From Schistosoma mansoni (taxonomy: Eukaryota > Platyhelminthes > Trematoda > Strigeidida > Schistosomatidae): a stretch of 64,000 nt of DNA. Made by a program: the position numbers and the translations under genes. This document shows positions 1 to 11,700 of the stretch, piece by piece (position 1 is the first letter of the stretch; each line of letters begins with the position of its first letter). A model generated the notes under the pieces. It was not told the DNA's origin. It worked only from the letters and a program-made list of their open reading frames with translations, and ran no database searches. The stretch is taken from contig NC_031495.1 of assembly GCF_000237925.1 (NCBI RefSeq), forward strand, positions 9,711,852 to 9,775,851, written 5' to 3'.

Positions 1-475
1 CCTAAGAAATGCTACCCAAAGGTTCAAAGGTTCATAGGTGACGTCTTTCGTGGTCTCATATTCGTACATGCGTATGTTGATGACTGTCTGATAGCAAGTC
101 CGGACAAAAAATCACATCTCCAGCATCTGGACACTGTTTTCGGACGACTTCAAAGGCATGGCCTTACTGTAAACATTCAGAAATGCTGAATCGGAACCGA
201 CTCCTTAGACTTCTTAGGACATACTATTGTTGCCCAAAGCTTCCGACCCCTCAGAAGCAAAGTTGCGGCCATTCTGGATTACCCATACCCGACTTTTGAG
301 CAATTGTTCACATTTAACGGTCTTGTAAGTTTATATAGACGGTTCATACCGAAGTGCGCCTCCCTTATGAAACCGTTAACCGACCAACGTCGTGGAAATG
401 CGAAATCCATTAATCTGGACGACACTGCGTGAAGAGCATTCTCCACAGTCAAGGAACATATCGCAAATGCAACCA
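1..475 (+). mobile_element. Ty3/Gypsy-like LTR retrotransposon fossil, reverse transcriptase to RNase H-proximal part of pol
   Basis: Conceptual translation resembles the palm/thumb half of a Ty3/Gypsy reverse transcriptase and the following connection region, including the YVDD catalytic box and the FLGHTI-type motif that follows it in this family. The copy is cut by the left window edge, so its 5' part, LTRs and age cannot be measured. It is broken, with several disabling changes over less than 500 bases, and looks like an old fossil. No LTR or integrase was recognised downstream. Confidence 0.75.
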
Positions 476-1105
476 TGCTGACCACTCAGGACACTCAAGC
501 AATTAAGTGCATCTGTCCTTGAGATCACTTCTGATTACCATCGATTGACATCAGTAGGCTACTTCTGATTGGATTGCCATGTCAGAAATATGTTTAAAGC
601 CACATTCAAGTCCTTACCATCACCGTTCATCCTACGGTCAACATCTAGGGTATCATATTGTAAGATCCATTTTGAAGGTTTCGTGTGTGAAAATCCGTCC
701 CTCCATATATTTGCAACTTGTTCTTAATGTTTTCTTTATTTGTACATTATTGTTAATCATTTTTGATGCCATTTGAGGTTTCATTTCATAAAAGTTTTCT
801 CAGTTTTTCTGTCGCTTTCACTGGGTTTCTATGTTTCTTCTTAAACTGTATCTATGTTGTTTTAATTGATTTTGTGTCTTGGTGGCTGCCATATTGATTG
901 TCCACACTGTGATTGTGTCGCTTGATTTGACTGGGATCGTGCATTTTGGTTGTGAATTGGAAAAACTTTGTGTTATAAAGTAACCTTCTGAACGGATTTT
1001 TTCTTGATCTATCCAGACGGGATAGAATAGCACTTATTTTTTGATCGATTACTGTGGGAACAATTATTGTTTGAATAACTGAGTGGTAATATTTGTTTAG
1101 AACTC
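476..1105. other. Unassigned stretch between the Gypsy fossil and a foldback
   Basis: Only short open frames without recognisable protein similarity are present. The left part may be further decayed retroelement sequence, but no domain was identified. No RNA gene or repeat structure was seen. Confidence 0.3.
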
Positions 1106-1261
1106 TAAAATCCAAACTACGTTTGGGTGAAGAATAACTGTCGGGAATAAATAAGAGACGCGTTTTTACCCCAATCACCTTGTTCTGCTTTCGATTGGGC
1201 AGAACGCGTCTCTTATTTATTTCCGACAGTTATTCTTCACCGAAACGTTGTTTGGATTTTA
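1106..1261. repeat. Foldback (inverted-repeat) element, 61-bp arms
   Basis: Arms at 1106-1166 and 1201-1261 are reverse complements with about five mismatches, separated by a 34-base loop. The matching short open frames on opposite strands (SYSSPKR with C/S-LDF in each) are a by-product of the palindrome, not two genes. It could be a MITE remnant or a snap-back retroposon. The outer part of arm 2 has CGAAACGTTG, a motif also found in foldbacks near 60 kb. Confidence 0.85.
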
Positions 1262-1379
1262 TACATATTGCCCTCCATGGATCGATAAGGAAACCGAAAA
1301 GCTGCCGAGACCTGCTTTTGAAAACAGACCGCGAATCATTTAATTGTGAACGCCGAAAAATCTGGACTACATGATTAAA

Positions 1380-1850
1380 GACCACAGCTAGACGTCGCAC
1401 CACTTATGAAAAACAATTGACATAAGATGGACGTGCTTGCCCAAAACGGTTGTCTTCGTACATCGGACATAGAATGAAATGTAGTGATGAAATCGCCTCA
1501 ATGTTGTTTCACGGGAACTCAGATCTACTGGCTTAGTCAGACCTGGCCAAAGCTGAGACTTTATCAAACTGTTTCAGTGAATAATATCCTACGGGTACTG
1601 TTAACAACACTCATATCTACACCACTGAGATACTAGATAAAAAGACTAGTACATGCAACTGAGAAAGCCGTCCTTCAGTTGTTCTATAACTCAGATCAAC
1701 AAAATCGATGGGTTCAGATGTACTACATTCACGACTATTGTCATCTATTTGCACTATGTTCAGAGCCACTGACAGCGCTATTTAACATATCACTCTCCCA
1801 AACTCAACTCCTCGGGGACTGGAAAGACGATATAGTTAGCCCTAGATTCG
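1380..1850 (+). mobile_element. CR1-clade LINE fragment, region just before and at the start of reverse transcriptase
   Basis: Pieces of translation match the CR1/Perere-type pattern: a segment like 'SDLAKAETLSNCFSEYY' followed by 'SEPLTALFNISLSQTQLLGDWKDDIVSPRF', the canonical stretch 'EPLT-LFN-SL----LP-DWK-A-V-P-F' upstream of RT motif A. The two segments are in different frames, so at least one frameshift separates them. The copy is truncated at both ends. This is a LINE, not a host gene. Confidence 0.7.
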
Positions 1851-4800
1851 ACATAGTGGGATTTTAATTTCTGAAGCTTTTGCGAGCGTGGAACGCCTTA
1901 TCGTGCACATTGTGGAATCAATATTTGCTAGCTTAATTTTTGAATGTTTGCTGTTTTGTTCACCTTTGTGCAATTTGAATGGTTTAAGCCCATATTCATG
2001 GCAAATAATCGCATTCTATTTTAAGACTTATGCGCCATACATGAGACTGTTGCATCAACTTCAGTCTTATCTTCCAAGTAAGCGAAATGTGGTATAATTA
2101 TAATCGCAATGTTAAACAGGTTCATGCTGATGTAATTTTGGGCTTTGAACTGGATTATTGCACCTAAGCATCTAATGATCATCAAATATTATTTGTCATG
2201 CGAACTAACTTTGATACCTTCTAATCATTTATAAAATGATAAACTGTGAGCCAAAGTACAACTTGAGTATGTTTGTGCTTTCACGTTTTCATGATGTCAC
2301 CCATATTAGAATGTATGTCTCTGTAGAATACATCAATGGACTCAACAGGAGTTGGTTAGTGCTGATGAAAAAGATTTAGTTTGGAGAAGCTCTTATGAAT
2401 TACAATTCAGTTAGCAATAGAAGACAGTGGTAACAAATTTTTTGTTCATTAACCACCTCAGATTTCGGGAACTATCTATAGTTTCAACTGCGCCTGATCA
2501 TGCTCGTCATTTACAAACGAGGTAGATGGCTTGAATTATCAGTTTGTCGATATTAGTGAAAAGTATGCTGACAATTTCTGTTAGTAAGTGGTTCGCCATG
2601 TGAAAAATCGAATAAGTCGTTTATACTAAGGTATGAATTTCAAAAGCTGTTCTCCTCAAGTGAAACAGGCCGGAGAAAATTTCTCCTTTCCCAGAAATTA
2701 GCGGATTGCAATGGCAACCCCTGGGGAAAGAACGACCCCCACGGTTTCTGGCTTTCTATGATGGTTGCCCAATACCTATACGTTCGACTGAAGGACCAGG
2801 ACGAAACGTTTCAGAAAGGAAAAATATGCAAGAAAAATGTAGTTTAGAAGCTCCGAAAATGATCTGCGAAAAATTTTGTGAACGGTCTAGAATCTTGTAT
2901 TAGCTGATAAACGCTCCAAAGTAGATTATGTCATAACGGTCACTAAGTTACATATACATAAACGTCGGACAACATTGAGAAACCCTTTGTGCAGCTTTCG
3001 ATCATACCAATGCCAAAACCATTTCAGTTTCATTTACGTTGTTCGTTCGTCCCAAACTCCATGAGCTGTTGGAAGTTCAAAGAACTGTAAATAAGTTGAT
3101 TCCCGGAATCTCGAAGCTGCCGTATGACGAGAGCCCAGCATAATGAAATCGATTTCTTTTGTCATACAGAAGGACTTGAGGTAGCTTGATCACGGTCTCG
3201 CAAGTTACATCGTCACAAATCTGTTTTTGACTTGCTCTCGTTAACGTTATATGTCAAAACAGAAAATTTACGTGAACACTGCAAATGGGTTCGAAGTTCC
3301 AGAGTAAAACACTCGTCAGATATCTATAAAGATTCCCATCGAATCACCAGTGAGTGTAACTGGCCACCTCGATACGTGAATGAATGTCCACTCACTGATA
3401 CAGTGGAAAGTTTGAAATAGACCACCATTGTAAATATCGTGATTTGAAAATAAGAGCTTTTGCCAACTTCATGTTCAGATAAGATCTTGATGGTAGTCAA
3501 ATGTCAACCAATAAGCAAGGCCAATAATTGCTGCAAAAATGAGGATATATCGGAAAACAGTGTACGAATGAATTATAACTATTTCTGATGCCAATTACAT
3601 ATACGTTACTTTATCCCCAGATTTAAACATGTGTATGATAACTATCATTCACTTGTTTTTATAAACATCATACGATCAACGAAGTGCTTGGATAGACCTA
3701 CTGTTATTGACATACTACCCATAGACTTAAACATACTGCTTCATATTCTACTTTACATGGAAAACCTGTACCTACGTGTGACGAGCATAAGCGATTTCGT
3801 TTCCGCATTTCTGCAGTTACAGTGACACATAAAACAAATATTGTTTACAAGGTACAGTATGACTTCTCATAATGGGTAAGTAAGAACAATATGAACAACT
3901 AAGCCTATAAATCTAAATGCAGTATGGTGTAATATTAAAAAGCATTGCCAGTTGACCGAAGAAATTGCTATGGGCAGTTTTCACTACTGCATATGTGATC
4001 ACGTAGGTGTTCATAAGATTGTTGTTCGTGAATTGATAAACTGAATTTTTACCAAGTTATTCATGACTCATGTTGTGCACAGTCCATGACGATAACCCCT
4101 ACCCTGGACGTGTCATCCATTATATACATGAGCTGATCTACCATGCAGACAATATCGACTCTCCTTCCCATCCTTGTGCATGCGAATAAAGTCGGACGAC
4201 CGTGACCGAGGTTAGCAGTTATCAGTCACTGAAACAATGAATAACTACACAGCAACATTTGACAAACAGCATCTTCACTTCTAATTGTTGGTTTTGTAAA
4301 TAGAATATTTACCGACAACTTTTGGTTATTGTTTATATGATGCGATCTAATCGTAGCTATAGAAGCAGATCATACACACGGGTTTGTTTTCGGAAGTAAA
4401 TTCCTTCAGTTTTCCTCTTTTTTAAGAAAATGATGACTTTCAACGAGTACCATAGCCTGGAATTGTAGGACTACATACATGCCTGTAGACATTTGAGCTT
4501 TCATTGTCTTCATGACCAGTCTCTCCTTTGACACATACGACCCCTTAATATGAGAATTATGACTAGTTCAATGCTGACCTCAGATCCTGCTCATCCTATT
4601 AAGCAAACCGCTTCGTCAACTGATTATCTACGAACTTTCAGAAGGATGATTTTATATCAGCTGACGTGATTTTATCACCTAATCATCCTGTTGAGGGACG
4701 CGCATTAGCCGCAAATTCATAGACTTAGATCTGATGAATTTTTCGGGCAAGAAGCATGACAAATGGGACTGTGTTAATAGAGTACAAAATAAAAAATGTA

Positions 4801-7800
4801 TAATTGTGAAGAAAACTTACCAAATGCAATGCAGAGGGTACTATTATACTAAAGAAGAACGACAACGTTTCCTAACTCACTGATGTTCAGTCATCTTTTT
4901 AACTTTGGACAGAACCATATGTTACACGGATTATCAGCATATAGAATGGCGAGTGATTATTTCTAATCATATTTTTTACTTAGCCGGCTATAATGTACCA
5001 TCCAAACTCATTAATCCAAAGATATTTTCTCATAAAATGTCAAGCAGTAGCAACCAACCTGAGGTTTGCTCCAAAGAAGACAAAGGACGCTTTTTATGAC
5101 TTTGGCAACGAAGTTGGTGGTTTTCAGATATCAACAGTCTACGTGAACATGGGAACACCTGAGGATCATCCCCACTTACACCTACGCGATTGACCCCAGG
5201 CAATTCGAATACGGAATGCCCCCTGTTATTCAGCCACTCAAAGTCGAAGGTGGGTATGTGCGGTCAATTACCTTTCTTCCGTGACTTACATTTAGGTATG
5301 GGAAGAGACGGATTGTACTTAACTACCGAACTGTCACTTTAACCAGCATTGTAGTTAAATTACTTGAAAAGATGATTGGGGCTAGTTAACCAGGTCACGC
5401 AAAGTCATTTAATCTGTTGACTCCGAAAATTCGCGAGCCTTACGGTCATTTTGATTAGCACTTTCATCCTTTGACGAGATGCTTTGGATTTTATACCCCA
5501 CCTATGTAAGACCGCGACTATTGTACTACATTCAAGCTCCCTCCAGAACTTATCATCTTCAAGGTCGCAACAAGAACGTCTCAAAACCGCGACCCAATGC
5601 ACACAAGTTAGTGTTCCTCATTTCCCACCTACTGGTCAATGACTGAAATGCGCTACTCGAACAAGTGGTGTCAATCTCATCAGGTGACATCTACAAGGAA
5701 AAGTTGGGATATTTATTGAAAGACAGACTGCAATAATTAATATAGGTCTACCTACCTAATACTCTTATTACTGAAGGCTGTAGACATTAAAAAGACAAGT
5801 TGGGAAAAGAGATATCCCTTCACACAATTTGCCTCTCGAATCTCCTTTTGTTTGATAAGTTTAACCACATATTTACTCGCAGGCATTGGTGATCTCCATT
5901 AGGCGAAAGCTTTTTATATGTCTACAACCACTTGAACAATTTTGCGATTGAAAGACCTTGGTAAGGTTAACATTATTTGGTTCATGTTGTGTCTGCTCGT
6001 AGTTTAGACCTCGCATTGTCTTAATCTGAGGCTTGTGTTATTGCTATTGTGCGGACACTCTCAAGGCCATTTTAGCGTCTCTCTTATTTTTCCGGAAGTT
6101 TACCCACTGCTTGAGAAGCTTAAAGCTGTGCAACATTTAGCTTCACAGATTCCTCCGCATACCCCATCTGGCTTCACAAATTTTTATGACTGGGTTAAAG
6201 TCAAGTAATAACAGCAGCAAACCATAAGTGCCGCACCCTGAACTTGTGAGATTAGATAGCTTTTATTCGCCTGGAGGTTAGAATAACTAGTTCGGTCCCT
6301 CTTTAATATGCATGAATTTAATGTACTAATAAAAGAAGAGAATAAATGTAGTAAAGTTGTGAAAAAATGATAAAATGAAGCGTTTGAGTACCATTTACTT
6401 ATTCCTTGCTTTATTTTCATCCTCTATATCCATCACAGTTTTATTCTCCTACTCACAAGCCAAAACTCGGTTTGCACTCTTCCAAAGATTCTCAATACTC
6501 CATTATTTCCTCCGTATTATGTTAGGTTGGTTTGTACCTCAGTGAATGTTTGTTGAGCTAAACTCACTTCACGTTTCTGTTGGAAATTCAGATGTACGCA
6601 TCAGCATTTTCATATACTCTTATATGTGTATCATGGTGCCTTATTCGACAGAATATTTCAACAGTCAAATTATTAATACAAAGCTATAATGACATTGTAT
6701 TGTTACTCTGGTAAGATCTACCGCGTGTATCCTCCCACGGGGTTGTCAAGTCAGCTCTGATCAAATAGGACGTAATTTACAAATACATGACCAACCCCTG
6801 TTCATGTCTCAAGTCTTATACGGCAATTTAGGTTTGCTGTAGGTTGAAAATATAAATTCATGTAGACGATATATATATATATATATATAGGTTCATGTAC
6901 ATTAAACCTTAAATTATTTTCCGAAATATGAACTCAGCAAAATACATATTGACATATTCGCTGAAACTGGACAAAAAATAAGTTGTAGCAACGTCTTTCA
7001 TCACCTAAATGATATTCAAACAGGTTGAACGTGGGAAGGTGAAATTAAATAATCGGTCTGCCATTTCGTTAACGCGGCAGAAAAAACGTGTTCACGCTGA
7101 TCATATAATTTGCTCAAGTTTACTGTAAAACCCAAATGCTTACAAAATTCGTTCGTTAGTGTACAGTTCATATTTCTTGAGACTAACGTTCCTCTTATAT
7201 CTACGTACTGTTATCCATACATTATTCTGTTTGTCATGGTACTTATAAAGCACATTGTTATCTTACAAAATTTTTGATACGATCGATTTAATGCTTTTCT
7301 TTATGAATATTGAGAGTAATCTAATGTTTTGTGAGATATCTTGTCCTCTTAGTTGTGTTTTATATTTTGTGTTTAACTTGATTACCAAAGAAAGTATTTA
7401 TGTAGTTTATCTTAAACACAAAATAACATTCTTAGTTTGTGCATGCGTAAATAACCTATGTGTCTATTTTGCTTAGTCCGTGCAATTTCAGACAATATGT
7501 CACATTTAACGCCTCGAATTTACTGATTTTTTGCAATATACAGGTTTTGAAAAAACAGCAAATGTGATATTTAGCGTATAAAGTATATGATTAAGTAAGG
7601 ACTAGTGTGCATTGTAAGTTAGACAGAAACATTAAGGAACGATAACTCATAATTCTGCAGGGTTGGAAAAATGTAACCGTGAGGATGGTAATAATAGCTT
7701 TTATAATAATACAAATGATTTGATGACATATTCAGAAGACAAAAATAACCCAAAAGGTAGTTTACTAACAGAATAAATCCCGAAATCTCATCCAAACATA

Positions 7801-8404
7801 TTTTAAAGGTCAGCACCACTGATCTGGTTATGTTATCAACAAGGTAACCAAGATACTATTAATTACCACTTTTTTGTAAAGACTAATATTACCTGGCTGT
7901 CTGAATAACACTAAGTGTAATGAGATTTTAATAGCCTAGTGACTCCTTTATACTTAACAGAACTGTGACTAAATGATCGTAGAACGTAACTCTAAACTGT
8001 TAGGTCACTTGCTTAAAATGTGTGTTGTTAAGTCTCATGAAATAAATGTACCTTTTAGTCTTGTTTACTCAGTCGTACTACTGTGCACAAGTTGCATTCC
8101 ACAAATAATGGATCATAGTCGGCAAAAACACGTTAAAACCCTTCAAGTGATTAATGTGGGACTCGGTCCCGTTTAACGCCTTAAATATGCTTGTTTGAGT
8201 CCAAAAAATAGGATGTTTAGTGCCTCAGTCAGCTTAATTACTGAGTAAGCGTAATAATTCCAAGTATGGGTTTGCCCTTCAGCATCCGTTTCTTTAATTT
8301 TATTTGTTCAACTTTGTAATTTTTCAGGTTTGCTAATGAATTTACCCAAGAAACCAATATTTTTAAATGACTTTTCGTAAAATAGTCCCATGTTTCATTC
8401 GATC
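1851..8404. other. Long stretch without a recognised gene
   Basis: Six-frame reading gives only short open frames (under 80 codons) without family motifs. Some blocks with higher GC (2640-2900, 3150-3420, 4900-5600, 5950-6180) may be decayed transposon sequence, but none could be assigned. A (TA)n run lies at about 6869-6889. Distal promoter or 5' UTR of the FPGS gene may lie at the right end, but no signal was identified. Confidence 0.4.
6869..6889. repeat. (TA)n microsatellite
   Basis: About ten uninterrupted TA units. Confidence 0.95.
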
Positions 8405-8527
8405 GTACCAAGTAAGTTGACTCATGTTCTAAGTGTTTGAAGGACGCCATACATGAACTTAACAAATCTATTAAACTGTCGAATTATTTAACACCGTCAA
8501 ATCCAAGGCTTTTGAAAGAACAAAGGT

Positions 8528-8724
8528 ATGGGTTGTCCGCTGTTTATTGCTCTGCTGTTGGAATTGAAGTATGTTCAAGAATTTCTTAAGTTATTTGTAC
8601 AACAGGATCAGCAACTACGTGACTTACATATTATACATGTCACAGGGTCTAAAGGCAAAGGTTCAGTTTGTTCAATGATTGAAAATATTTTACGGCAATC
8701 CGGATTTCGCACTGGTTTTTTAAG
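8528..8724 (+). CDS. FPGS: FPGS exon 1 of the readable gene (ATP-binding P-loop)
   Basis: Encodes [25 protein letters not shown], the P-loop of Mur-ligase-type folate synthetases. It ends in phase 2 at a donor GTTAGT (8725). The start is uncertain. ATG 8528 has an in-frame TGA four codons upstream, but similarity to other FPGS proteins begins near YVQEFLKLF at 8570, just after a possible acceptor. Confidence 0.9.
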
Positions 8725-11700
8725 GTTAGTGAGTATATACATTCAACTTTTGTTTTTTATAGTTACTATAGTCAGAATGCGAATTTTAGGCAGTAACCAG
8801 CTTATTTAACTGTTGGAGCTTTAATAATTGAGTAGTCTATTCTTTAGTGACGTCAGAAGTGTTGGATGTTAATAGTTTTCTTCGAGAAACGTTTTAATCG
8901 TCGTTCCAAATTTCACTTCAACAATTACTTGTTTAGTCATCGCCATTATTTGTCATCTCAGTGAGTGAATACAGGCTTTCATGGAGTATTTGTTTGGACG
9001 CTGATCGCAAGTTACTCCAATTGTCGGTGTTCGAGTCTGAATAAACTTTAAAACAAATACCCGATAAACTTCTCTATGTTATATTGGGGCATTTCCTGTG
9101 TATTGAAGAAGTTAAATGGTTAATGAAACAAGAAAACTGCCGTTTCGACTTACTCTGGTGAGGAATCTAGTAGAAGTAATAACGATATAGCTGAAAGCTC
9201 CTCAAAGACACTGAATCTCGGTGGAGCCACCCGTATAATCTGACTCACAAAGTTCATTTTAGCTGATTTATATGGAAAGTAGTCTTAACAAAACTCCAAA
9301 TAAATAACTAATCAATATCTTCATTTTAGTTATCTATACTAATGATAACTAATAGTATTCATCGGAAAGCTTAATTTCTCCCCAGATCGATCAAAAATAT
9401 TAAGTCATATCAAATCATTCACCTTCTTTTGTCAACTGATACCACATACGGAGCCATCAAGTTATCAAAAAACGGGTGTTATGTTAATTAATCGTATATT
9501 TGTATATTTTTGTTTTCTTTAAACAGCTCTCCTCACCTCATAAATGTTGAGGAAAGAATACGGATAAATGGACGACCCATATCTCGTGATCACTTTGCTA
9601 GTTTATTTTGGGATGTGCGTGGGACACTTCTTGAGTTTACAGTGAGTCTCACGTTGTTTTCAAATGTACGACTAGCTATTACTACTACTAACTAATCTGT
9701 GATAAATAACTGATTGCAACTAATATGGAAAATAAGTTTCAAATATGAATTCAAGGTACATCAGAGTCTTCGAATCGGTCGTATATTAAAATCAGTAACC
9801 TAATGTGTTAGTAGGGTAGAGCGTTATCGTCTCATTCTAAAGTCAAAGTGAAATCAGAGGATCCTGATTGGGCAAATTTTCAGCCAATCATTGCTAGTAA
9901 ATGAAATGGAAAAATACTAAAAGATTCTTATATAAATTTTGGATAAACTTTAACGTTCTTACTATACTAACTTTTGCGTTTTGGATTTTCGAGTGTATTG
10001 TTGTTAACGTCCAATTCTCATCCTGACTTAGGACCAGTTGAGTAAAATATTATGTCCAAGGGATACAACGAGATAGAATTTCAAAATCATTTGATATGGT
10101 TTACTATGGGTAATAGTGCCACATCTTTTAACACTATATGTTTAGTATAATTGGTTGCTAGTGATCTTTGTATGTCCAGTCTAAGCTAACTTCATGAACT
10201 AGCTAACAATAATCCCAAATCTGTCATATAATACAGTACTAAGGTGGTGCAGCAAACCAAGACAGTCTCAGTCCATTAACAATCAGACTGACTAGTATTG
10301 GTAAATACAAACTATCCAACTGCAGTCCGCGCTACTATCGTTGCCATTGAATGAGAATGTTGAGTTACAAAAGTCATAATCGGTCTCGATAATACAGATA
10401 AATTCACTCTTTGTAGGTATCATTACCAAGTTTTGATTTGATAATTTTGAATAAATTGAGCATTGGGTAGATTGTTATAAATAAATTCATATATTTGTAA
10501 TATCCCAATGAGTAGAAAAATGAGATTTTCAACTCATTGGGTAGATTGTTATAAATATCTTAATTTATTCACAAAAATTCACTGTTTATTCCTTTTCTTG
10601 ACGTGGTCGATTATGCATATCATGATAACGTAATCTGGCCATAGTGGCTAGACCACTTGCTCCTTTAGGTCTTACCATCTTACCCAGGTCAGTTGGAGGA
10701 TGTTAAAACTAGGAGTAGCAACTTGACGTCTAATGGCGAAGTTGTACTGTTGACTGTATAATGGTATGATAGTAATGAGGCCTTGGGAACAACAGATTTC
10801 CATCACCGGTGGTGAAATCTGAAAAGTATGTTAGCATATTTGCAACTGTTTACTAAATGGTCGTGTGTGACTGGTTCGAGTCAGTTGTCCCTTTATCAGG
10901 TTCTGGGGCACGAATGTACTTTCTGCCGTTCGACTCTAGTTGCATTCCCCGACTTTACGGAAGTTTTGATTGAGTTAACTGAGAGCTTTTGTGACAATAT
11001 TTGTCATTAAAAAGGGTGGCAAAGAGGTATATAAACCATTGGCAAGGTTCTCGAATACTATTGATCGAGCCAGAGCTTATGACGAACTGTCATCAAAATT
11101 TATAACCTTAAATGACGTTTCTCAGGGTTTTTATTTCGGTACAAGGGTTTTTCGGAAACTACACTGCTGTCGTCTAACTTTTTAGGGGTTAATTTCTTAT
11201 CAGGAGATCCACTTGTCGACCCAGAGTATGCAGGTGATATGGTCCTTCCTGTCTAGTGAAGGAGCTGACAAAATACAGAATCTTATAACTACCTGGAGTA
11301 ACAATGCGAGCTTGTTTGAGTATGACTGACTGACACAATATTTAATTCTCAGTTCTAATGATACAACAAAATCTTGTCAATTAAACTAACCAGATAAAAG
11401 AATCAATTGAACGTTATTAATATTTCATTTGGCTTCACCAAATGAAAGCACATAATTTTAGATATTAATACAAGCTTTCGGAGAGCAGTTTTACACCTTC
11501 ACCGTACTCCACTATTGTTTTAGGCTTATGTAATACAATGTTTTTGACGTAATCAGTGTAATATCTAAATATCTGAATAGATAAAGTTTAATTTCGTTGA
11601 TTTCTCTTCCTGAAAACTATGAATTCAGTCGAACTTGATGACTGAATATATGTCTTTATATTGGACTTTAAATCTCATTGTTTCAGTTGTAAGTTTGGCA

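Noticed and set aside
2780-2830. GGACGAAACGTTTC block as a hammerhead 3' half
   Set aside because: No CUGANGA box or pairing stems could be found around it.
10930-11060. AFPDFTE-like segment resembling the start of a Gypsy RNase H region
   Set aside because: The match is limited to about seven residues and the following sequence does not fit the family.
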